From contig JAZLIC010000114.1 in the NCBI GenBank assembly GCA_045617225.1, forward strand, positions 1 through 11,907: a stretch of 11,907 bases of DNA, read 5' to 3'. Source of the stretch: JAZLIC01 sp045617225 (GTDB lineage Bacteria; Bacillota; Clostridia; Monoglobales; Monoglobaceae). Position 1 is the first letter of the stretch, and each line of letters starts with the position of its first letter. The notes under the pieces were generated by a model. The model saw only the letters and a list, made by a program, of their open reading frames with translations, did not search any database and was not told where the DNA came from. This document shows, one piece after another, positions 1 to 5,082 of this stretch. The position numbers were made by a program, and so were the translations under genes.

Positions 1-251
1 CAAAGGAATCGGACACGCTTTCTTTAATCAGGCTATTCCCCATTACGGGCAGGACGCATCAGCTGCGAGTACATATGGCGTATATAGGGCACCCAATTTA
101 CGGTGACAGTATGTACGGAGCCGCACAAGAAACAGAAAGGACAAGACTGCATTGTCAAAGGCTAACCTTTCTGCACCCCGTAACAGGCGAAGAAATTTCA
201 GTTACTGCCGAAACGCCTGAGGATTTTATCGGCCTTGTAAAGAAATTCTAA
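1..251 (+). CDS. RluA-family pseudouridine synthase, C-terminal part (5' truncated)
   Basis: This is the last 82 codons of a gene that begins left of the window; the reading frame starts at base 3. The protein reads LFPITGRTHQLRVHMAYIGH, then PIYGDSMYG. This matches the well-known C-terminal core of the RluA/RluC/RluD family (consensus TGRTHQIRVHLAxxGHPIxGDxxYG), which isomerises uridine to pseudouridine in rRNA or tRNA. A second conserved patch, RLHCQRLTFLHPVTGE, follows, as expected in this family. The catalytic Asp lies upstream and is not visible, so which member (RluB/C/D-like) cannot be decided. The TAA stop (249-251) overlaps the TAG stop of the convergent minus-strand gene (248-250). 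The likely terminator is the hairpin at 371-407, inside that convergent gene. Confidence 0.93.
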   Translation, partial: KESDTLSLIRLFPITGRTHQLRVHMAYIGHPIYGDSMYGAAQETERTRLHCQRLTFLHPVTGEEISVTAETPEDFIGLVKKF

Positions 252-619
252 AATCCCAAAATATCAGGTAAATCTATATACTCTAAAATCAGGATATATA
301 AAAGGGCATAAATTATAATAGGGTCTTTTTCCTCATTATCCAAAAAGATAAGTATAAGGGCAATCAAAAGAAGGTCCTCGGCAGATAAAAAGCCGAGGAC
401 CTTTTTTGAGTCCTCGTTATAAATGCACGGCGGGATAAGGCTCTCAAAAAGAGTCCTTTTTTTACGCTCATTAAACCCCATAGGCTTGTTCTTTTCAGGC
501 ATTGCAGACTGTTTAGCCTGACCGCCGGGCTTTTTTTGATTGCCGGGAACTTTTGGTGCAGAAGGCATTTTAGGAGTAGCATTTTGACATTGGTTATCCG
601 GTTGATAGCGTTTGTACAT
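248..619 (-). CDS. Uncharacterized small membrane-associated protein
   Basis: I do not recognise a named family. From the chosen ATG the protein is 123 aa. The first ~55 residues are polar, rich in Pro/Lys/Gln/Asn and probably disordered. They are followed by a basic patch (NERKKRTLF), a segment with IPPCIYNED, and a hydrophobic C-terminal region with two likely membrane or amphipathic segments (LLLIALILIF and IIIYALLYILILEYI) split by an acidic NEEKDP turn. The frame stays open upstream to a GTG at 658. I prefer the ATG at 617-619 because it lies 4 nt after the stop of the upstream gene and follows AAGGAGGG (634-641), although the 14-nt spacing is long. It is third in a minus-strand operon. 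The coding sequence contains the terminator-like hairpin at 371-403. The stop overlaps the stop of the convergent synthase gene. Confidence 0.72.
   Translation of the reverse strand: MYKRYQPDNQCQNATPKMPSAPKVPGNQKKPGGQAKQSAMPEKNKPMGFNERKKRTLFESLIPPCIYNEDSKKVLGFLSAEDLLLIALILIFLDNEEKDPIIIYALLYILILEYIDLPDILGF
371..407. terminator. Hairpin terminator inside a convergent coding region
   Basis: A perfect 12-bp inverted repeat (AAGGTCCTCGGC at 371-382, GCCGAGGACCTT at 392-403) with a 9-nt A-rich loop is followed on + by more T (402-407 is six T in total). A G-U pair and A-U pairs could extend the stem to about 16 bp. On + this is a classic intrinsic terminator about 120 nt after the pseudouridine synthase stop. 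Read on the minus strand it is also followed by a short T run (CTTTTG), so it may act in both directions. It sits wholly within the minus-strand gene 248-619, where it encodes a conserved-looking stretch at the start of the hydrophobic region. Confidence 0.75.
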
Positions 620-623
620 CTGA

Positions 624-968
624 TTACTGCTTACCCTCCTTAAAGGCACCGAGTACACGCCTTAGGCTCATTATTTTCACTGCGTTGTCTATACCGTTTT
701 GGCGTTCCGCCTTTAAAAACGGACGCAATGACTTTAAAAATATTACCTCGTCGCTGTTTTGCTCCTTTTTAAACTCTGCCATAAGTTCCTGCGCACGCAT
801 CACCATTTTAAGCGTATCCGCATCAGGCTGATTTGTATTTGTAGTTTTATTTTCGTCCGAGCCTGTAAAGGCGGAGATAATATTTTCAATCTGCCCTCTG
901 CCTTCATTGCTTGACATCATCTCCTGCAATTTTTCAATAGCATTACCGAAATCAATATTATCTTCCAC
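624..968 (-). CDS. Uncharacterized small protein with basic helical C-terminus
   Basis: A 114-aa soluble, mostly helical protein that I cannot assign to a characterized family. The acidic N-terminal part (about residues 1-35) is followed by an Asn/Thr-rich linker (about 38-50) and a C-terminal helical region with FLKSLRPFLKAERQNGIDNA and a trailing IMSLRRVLGAFKEGK. That pattern, a Leu-Arg-Pro-Phe-Leu motif followed by a helix, is familiar from short clostridial hypothetical proteins, but I can offer no function. The start is GTG (966-968) behind an AAAGGGG site at 979-985 with 10-nt spacing. It lies 15 nt downstream of the 88-aa gene and 4 nt upstream of the 123-aa gene, so the three are almost certainly co-transcribed. 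Confidence 0.75.
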   Translation of the reverse strand: MEDNIDFGNAIEKLQEMMSSNEGRGQIENIISAFTGSDENKTTNTNQPDADTLKMVMRAQELMAEFKKEQNSDEVIFLKSLRPFLKAERQNGIDNAVKIMSLRRVLGAFKEGKQ

Positions 969-983
969 TTATGTTCGTCCCCT

Positions 984-1250
984 TTACTTTTTAAAAATAG
1001 AATTTATCTTATTCATAAGCTCCGGATTGTTCGCAAGCTGTTTTGCAATGTTGGGGTTGGTTTTAAGAGTATGTTTTAAATCATCTGCGCTCAAACTGTT
1101 AAGCCTTGCATCAAGACTTCCTTTATCTGTCGACTGAATAGCCTGTTTTACGCTCTCCATCTGCTCAGGCGTTAAGACATTTCCCATCTGTCCTATTGCA
1201 TGTGAAAGCATCTCGGGATTTAAATTCTTTACCAAGTCATTTAAATTCAA
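984..1250 (-). CDS. Uncharacterized 88-aa helical protein, TTG start
   Basis: First gene of the minus-strand small-protein operon. The product is a short, Asn/Leu-rich helical protein with no signal peptide or membrane segment. It contains LTPEQMESVKQAIQSTDKGS, an LSADDLKHTLK stretch, then NPNIAKQLANNPELMNKINS. The repeated Asn-Pro helix-cap pattern suggests a compact helical bundle. The frame is open to 1451, but that longer version would run into the divergent phosphoesterase gene and its promoter. GGGAGG at 1259-1264 lies exactly 8 nt before a TTG at 1248-1250, which is the best-supported start; the in-frame GTG at 1257-1259 overlaps the Shine-Dalgarno itself. Function unknown. Confidence 0.72.
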   Translation of the reverse strand: MNLNDLVKNLNPEMLSHAIGQMGNVLTPEQMESVKQAIQSTDKGSLDARLNSLSADDLKHTLKTNPNIAKQLANNPELMNKINSIFKK

Positions 1251-1295
1251 ATTGGCCACCTCCCATTTGTATTTTATGCTGATAAAATAAAATTC

Positions 1296-1324
1296 GTGAC
1301 AAATTTTTAAAAATGTGGTACAAT
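1296..1324 (+). promoter_or_regulatory. Sigma-A-type promoter for the phosphoesterase-malic enzyme operon
   Basis: GTGACA (-35, 1296-1301) and TACAAT (-10, 1319-1324) are separated by 17 bp. A TG dinucleotide one base before the -10 box (1316-1317) adds an extended -10 element. Transcription would start near 1331, just upstream of the AGAGGTGAT ribosome binding site. The site lies in the 93-bp gap between divergent genes; I find no equally good promoter for the minus-strand operon in the same gap. Confidence 0.65.
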
Positions 1325-1343
1325 ATATTTCAGAGGTGATTGT

Positions 1344-1802
1344 GTGAAGGCAGTTATCGTAAGTGACTCTCATAATAATTTCGGTAGCATCCGTGATATT
1401 ATCGAAAAGGAACGGCAGATAAATCTTATTATCCACGCAGGCGATGTTCAAAGAGATGTTGAGGATATAGAGCGTGCTTATCCTATGCTTGCCTGTGCCG
1501 CAGTTTTAGGGAATAACGATTTTTTCGTAAGAGATATGCCCTATGACAGAGTATTCACATTCGGCAATAAAAAGATTTTTTTAACACACGGACACCGCTA
1601 CGGCGTAAAACAAAGTCTGCTCAGGGTGCGTATGCGTGCCTTGGAGGAGGGTGCGGACATCTGCATTTTCGGACATACACATATTCCATACTGTGAAAAT
1701 ATTAACGGAATATGGATGGTAAACCCGGGAACATCGTGGAGGACTTATGCACTCTTGGAAATTGACGAAGATAATATAAAAATAAATATAAAGGACAGGT
1801 AA
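1344..1802 (+). CDS. YfcE/MJ0936-family metallophosphoesterase
   Basis: A 152-aa calcineurin-like phosphodiesterase with the complete two-metal centre of the family: SDSH (Asp8, His10), HAGD (Asp34), GNND (Asn58, Asp59), THGH (His82, His84) and GHTH (His111, His113). It ends in an NPGT motif (127-130) equivalent to the NPGS of the family. Length is normal for this class. E. coli YfcE and M. jannaschii MJ0936 hydrolyse phosphodiester model substrates in a metal-dependent manner; the physiological substrate is usually unknown, and I infer nothing more specific here. The start is GTG at 1344 behind AGAGGTGAT, with the promoter at 1296-1324. It is followed after 3 nt by malic enzyme, so the two are translated from one mRNA. 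Cytoplasmic; no signal peptide. Confidence 0.93.
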   Translation: MKAVIVSDSHNNFGSIRDIIEKERQINLIIHAGDVQRDVEDIERAYPMLACAAVLGNNDFFVRDMPYDRVFTFGNKKIFLTHGHRYGVKQSLLRVRMRALEEGADICIFGHTHIPYCENINGIWMVNPGTSWRTYALLEIDEDNIKINIKDR

Positions 1803-1805
1803 ACA

Positions 1806-2966
1806 ATGGATTACAATCAAAAAGCTATTGAACTACACAAAGAATTAAAAGGTAAGATTGAAGTCTGTGCAAGAGCAAAGACCGATGATAAAGACCAGCT
1901 TTCCACCGCCTATACTCCGGGCGTTGCGGCACCGTGCAGAGAAATCGCAAAGGATAAGGATTTGGCGTATACATACACTCGCAAGGGCAACCTTGTGGCA
2001 GTAGTCACCGATGGCACAGCGGTGCTCGGACTTGGCGATATAGGTCCGGAGGCAGGTATGCCTGTTATGGAAGGCAAATGCGTACTCTTTAAAAATTTCG
2101 CAGATGTTGACGCCTTTCCTATCTGCTTAGGCACAAAAGATGTTGATGAAATCGTTGCAACGGTCAAGAACATTGCCCCAACATTTGGCGGCATAAATCT
2201 TGAAGATATATCGGCGCCTCGTTGCTTTGAGGTAGAGCGCAGACTTCAACAGGAGCTTGATATACCTGTATTCCACGATGACCAGCACGGCACAGCCATT
2301 GTTGTATCCTCGGGAATTATAAACGCGCTTCGTGTTGTGAACAAAAAAATCGATAAGGTAAAAATCATCATTAACGGTGCAGGCAGTGCAGGCATTGCAA
2401 TCTGTAAAATGCTTCTCAGCATCGGGGCAAAGAACATCACATTGGTTGACAAGGTGGGTGCTATATATAAGGGTATGGAGGGCATAAACTCCGAACAAGC
2501 CCGTATGGCAGAAGTCACCAACCTTGATATGCAAAAGGGAACCCTTAAAGATGTAATGGTAGGTGCAGATGTATTCATCGGCGTTTCTGCCCCGAAAATT
2601 GTTACCAAAGAGATGGTTAAAACTATGGCAGATGACGCAATCGTTTTTGCTATGGCAAATCCCGAGCCTGAGATTATGCCCGACCTGGCAAAAGAGGGCG
2701 GTGCAAAGGTAATCGGTACAGGTAGGAGCGATTTCCCAAATCAGATAAATAATGTGCTTGCCTTTCCGGGACTTTTCCGCGGCGCATTGGACGCAAGAGC
2801 TTCTTGCATCTCAGAAGAGATGAAGGTTGCGGCTTGCCACGCCATTGCAAGTCTGATTTCCGACGAGGAGCTGAATGCGGAGAACATAATTCCAAAGGCG
2901 TTTGACAAGCGTGTAGGCCCTGCTGTTGCCGCCGCAGTTGCAAAAGCCTGGAATGAGAGAAAATAA
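1806..2966 (+). CDS. Malic enzyme (malate dehydrogenase, oxaloacetate-decarboxylating)
   Basis: A 386-aa short-form bacterial malic enzyme, which oxidatively decarboxylates malate to pyruvate and CO2 with NAD(P)+ and a divalent metal. The N-terminal domain has AYTPGVA (35-41, catalytic Tyr36) and MEGKCVLFK, whose Lys91 is the expected catalytic lysine. Metal ligands are visible in NLEDI (Glu133, Asp134) and FHDDQHGTA (Asp158/159). The NAD(P)-binding domain has GAGSAG (191-196), FAMANPEPE (281-289) and the family block GTGRSDFPNQINN followed by FPGLFRGALD. Asp215 at the end of the second Rossmann strand is compatible with NAD use, but cofactor preference is not settled. There is no phosphotransacetylase extension, unlike E. 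coli MaeB. ATG follows the phosphoesterase stop by 3 nt (AGGACAGG site), and the bidirectional terminator at 2983-3020 ends the operon. Confidence 0.96.
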   Translation: MDYNQKAIELHKELKGKIEVCARAKTDDKDQLSTAYTPGVAAPCREIAKDKDLAYTYTRKGNLVAVVTDGTAVLGLGDIGPEAGMPVMEGKCVLFKNFADVDAFPICLGTKDVDEIVATVKNIAPTFGGINLEDISAPRCFEVERRLQQELDIPVFHDDQHGTAIVVSSGIINALRVVNKKIDKVKIIINGAGSAGIAICKMLLSIGAKNITLVDKVGAIYKGMEGINSEQARMAEVTNLDMQKGTLKDVMVGADVFIGVSAPKIVTKEMVKTMADDAIVFAMANPEPEIMPDLAKEGGAKVIGTGRSDFPNQINNVLAFPGLFRGALDARASCISEEMKVAACHAIASLISDEELNAENIIPKAFDKRVGPAVAAAVAKAWNERK

Positions 2967-2982
2967 TTTTTATATATAAAAC

Positions 2983-3020
2983 AAAAGAGGCAAAAGCGTT
3001 TAAGCTTTTGCCTCTTTTTT
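2983..3020. terminator. Bidirectional intrinsic terminator
   Basis: A perfect 15-bp stem (AAAAGAGGCAAAAGC at 2983-2997, complement at 3004-3018) with a 6-nt loop (GTTTAA), flanked by T-rich sequence on both strands: six T at 3015-3020 on +, and CTTTTGTTTT on the minus strand. It lies between the convergent malic enzyme gene (stop 2966) and SLH gene (stop 3030) and should terminate both. Confidence 0.9.
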
Positions 3021-3029
3021 GCGAATTGC

Positions 3030-4853
3030 TTATTTAATAATAATGATTGATGCCTCAAATACACCGTTGTTTTCACTGCCTGTAACAGATACAAATACAT
3101 TCTTTGTAACATCCTTAGCCTGAGCATTTGTGCCGTCTTTCTTTAAGAATGTGGTCTTTGAGTTATAGTATATATTGTGTCTTTCGCCATTGTCATCTTT
3201 AATCTCGATAACCTTGTATGTTGTATTAAGGCTGAGTACCTGTCCGTCAAGCTCACCGCTTGTAATCTTTGAAGAAGTGGTACATTCGATTTTTCTTGCC
3301 TCACTGCTCTCTATTTCAAGACTTACAGAGTTGCCCGGGCGAAGGTCGGAATATAAAGCAGCTTCATCATTTATAGATACCTCTACTCCCGAATAGATAC
3401 CATATGTCATAGTTTTGCCGTTTACCTCAACCGTTATTGTAGGATTTTTTGAAATAACTATTTCTTCAACTGTGCCTACAACACTGTCTTTAACGCCGGA
3501 AGATGTAATCTTTGTAACCTTGCCGTATGAGAGCTTTACATCAACCTTATCGCCCTTTGTAAGTTCACGGTATGTAACCGTTTTACCCTCACGCAAAACG
3601 GTAGCACCCTTTCCTGACACTTCATACTTAAAGCCCTTAGGGTTTTCCTTATCGGCAACTGTAACAAAAACATGGTCGTCATCGTCATATTCAACATCTA
3701 ACAATGTGCCTGTAATATCCTCAGACTTTTCACGTGTTTCGATATAGGTCAAAGAACCGTTTTCCAAAACGCAGAGCACAAAATCGTTATTTTTAAGTTC
3801 CTTAACAGTTGCCTTTGCACCCTTTACGATAATCTCGCAATCCTCAGCTATCGGATAAGATGCTTTGTTTGTTGTGTCTTCATAGTCACGGATTGAAAGC
3901 TTTGAGTTTTTACCACTGTCGGTAACCTGTGTAATCACACCAAACATTTTGTATTCATCAAGAGCAGCTGTTGCCTCGATAAGACGGGCAGAGCCTGCAA
4001 TATATGTAACAACAACATCACTGTCTGCTTCAATTTTACTTATGTCTGCATCTTTACCGTCTATTTTGCAGATAATATTTTTGTCAAATTCAATTTCTTC
4101 GCCGTTATCATCAAGCACAAGGTAACCGTCATCGGCAGAGATTTCGGTAACTGTGCCTTCCACTCTGTCAAGCTTAACCTTATCAACTACACGGGCAAGC
4201 AATGTTGCCATCTGCGCACGGGTAACATTTGTATTAGGCGAGAATACTGCTTTTCCGTTTTCGTCATCGCCCATACCTGTCATATATCCGTTTTCGGTGA
4301 CATACTCAACATACTTGCGAGCCGCCGACGGAATATCGTTTGCGTCTGCATAATCGAGCTTGTCCCCTTTATTGCTTATGCTTTCGCCGCCCATCATCTT
4401 TGCGATAAGAGTAGCTGCCTGATAACGATAAAGCGGCGTAGAGCTTGTTGCCGCTGCGGCATACGTATTAAGCTCACTCTCTGTGATTATGTGATTGTAT
4501 AAGAGATATGAAATCTCATCAACATACTGATTGTTATACTTTTTAACGGTTTCGCCAAAGGTATTTACCGCACTTTCCACAGTATCGGCATATTTTTTAT
4601 CCTCTACGCCCATAATACGAGATACCAACAACAAGCTTTCTACCTTTGATACAGGGCGTTGCGGTTTAAAGGTGCCGTCCTCGTAGCCCTTTATATGTCC
4701 CAAATCGGTCATCTTGTTGATACCTGCTTTTGCCCAAGAAACCGACGGGTCATTTTCTACATCATCAAATGTTTTTGCAGATACCGCCATTGACGAAAAC
4801 GACAATGCCAAACTGCAACATAAAACAATTGGTAATACTTTAAACTTTTTCAT
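3030..4853 (-). CDS. Secreted SLH-domain surface protein with five tandem beta modules
   Basis: A 607-aa exported protein. Residues 1-26 are a typical signal peptide (MKKFK, hydrophobic core, cleavage probably after AVSA). Three S-layer-homology units follow at about 28-82 (clear: FDDV, GYEDGTFKPQRPVSKVE), 85-155 (degenerate, with an RYQAATLIAKM end) and 167-223 (YADANDIP, then FSPNTNVTRAQMATLLARV). SLH domains typically bind pyruvylated secondary cell-wall polymer, placing the protein on the cell surface. The rest (about 230-607) is a string of roughly 75-residue beta-rich repeats, each opening with Gly-x-(V/I/L) motifs: GTVTEI 233, GVITQV 305, GTLLDV 382, GTVEEI 460, GQVLSL 537. A typical repeat has a Leu-x-x-Gly/Asn-Asp-x-Val turn near its end. 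I infer an OB- or KOW-like small barrel, without proof. The start is ATG behind AAGGAGG at the usual distance. Divergent from a related SLH gene. Confidence 0.9.
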   Translation of the reverse strand: MKKFKVLPIVLCCSLALSFSSMAVSAKTFDDVENDPSVSWAKAGINKMTDLGHIKGYEDGTFKPQRPVSKVESLLLVSRIMGVEDKKYADTVESAVNTFGETVKKYNNQYVDEISYLLYNHIITESELNTYAAAATSSTPLYRYQAATLIAKMMGGESISNKGDKLDYADANDIPSAARKYVEYVTENGYMTGMGDDENGKAVFSPNTNVTRAQMATLLARVVDKVKLDRVEGTVTEISADDGYLVLDDNGEEIEFDKNIICKIDGKDADISKIEADSDVVVTYIAGSARLIEATAALDEYKMFGVITQVTDSGKNSKLSIRDYEDTTNKASYPIAEDCEIIVKGAKATVKELKNNDFVLCVLENGSLTYIETREKSEDITGTLLDVEYDDDDHVFVTVADKENPKGFKYEVSGKGATVLREGKTVTYRELTKGDKVDVKLSYGKVTKITSSGVKDSVVGTVEEIVISKNPTITVEVNGKTMTYGIYSGVEVSINDEAALYSDLRPGNSVSLEIESSEARKIECTTSSKITSGELDGQVLSLNTTYKVIEIKDDNGERHNIYYNSKTTFLKKDGTNAQAKDVTKNVFVSVTGSENNGVFEASIIIIK

Positions 4854-4880
4854 ATTTTACCTCCTTGTATTAAAAAACAC

Positions 4881-4886
4881 ATTATA
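4881..4886 (-). promoter_or_regulatory. Candidate -10 box for the 607-aa SLH gene
   Basis: Reading the minus strand, a consensus TATAAT lies about 28 nt upstream of the ATG and a short way before the AAGGAGG site. No good -35 hexamer is present at 16-18 bp; TTGTAA is 14 bp away. The call therefore rests on the -10 box and position alone. Confidence 0.4.
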
Positions 4887-5025
4887 TTCTACCCTTACTT
4901 TTACAATATACCATATATATTAAAATAATTCAATAGAAAATTTTTATTTTTTTTATTTTTTATAATAATTTTATAAATCTTGTTTTTTCCATCAATCCCA
5001 AAATATTAATCGTGTAATTTTTTCA

Positions 5026-5052
5026 TTGACGCACAAAATAACCGTGTAAAAT
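5026..5052 (+). promoter_or_regulatory. Candidate promoter for the 957-aa SLH gene
   Basis: TTGACG (5026-5031) and TAAAAT (5047-5052) are separated by 15 bp, shorter than the optimal 17. Both hexamers resemble sigma-A boxes and lie about 30 nt before the ATG, ahead of the strong AGGAGGA site at 5068-5074 (8-nt spacing). The -10 box overlaps one copy of the CGTGTAA direct repeat. Confidence 0.5.
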
Positions 5053-5082
5053 AAACAAATTCATTTTAGGAGGAACACGAAA

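Larger units (their letters stand above)
4854..5082. promoter_or_regulatory. Divergent, AT-rich promoter region between two SLH genes
   Basis: This 229-bp gap holds no gene. It is extremely AT-rich, with a long T-dominated stretch at about 4940-4965 that may bend or serve as an UP-like element. Candidate promoters face both ways (4881-4886 on minus, 5026-5052 on +), each followed by a strong AGGAGG ribosome binding site. A 7-nt direct repeat CGTGTAA occurs at 5011-5017 and 5043-5049. The two SLH genes could therefore be co-regulated from here. Confidence 0.6.

Noticed and set aside
620..658. GTG start at 658 for the 123-aa gene
   Set aside because: It would overlap the 114-aa gene by 35 bases and has no ribosome binding site. 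The ATG at 617-619 follows AAGGAGGG and the upstream stop codon.
1251..1343. Riboswitch or leader element before the phosphoesterase-malic enzyme operon
   Set aside because: The predicted transcript leader is only about a dozen bases, too short for a riboswitch.
984..1451. Long 155-aa version of the minus-strand 88-aa gene
   Set aside because: The extra N-terminal part is antisense to the phosphoesterase start and spans its promoter. The Shine-Dalgarno and TTG at 1248-1264 give a better start.
1910..2943. Several open frames antisense to malic enzyme
   Set aside because: Malic enzyme is unmistakable on the plus strand across the whole span; these are shadows in other frames.
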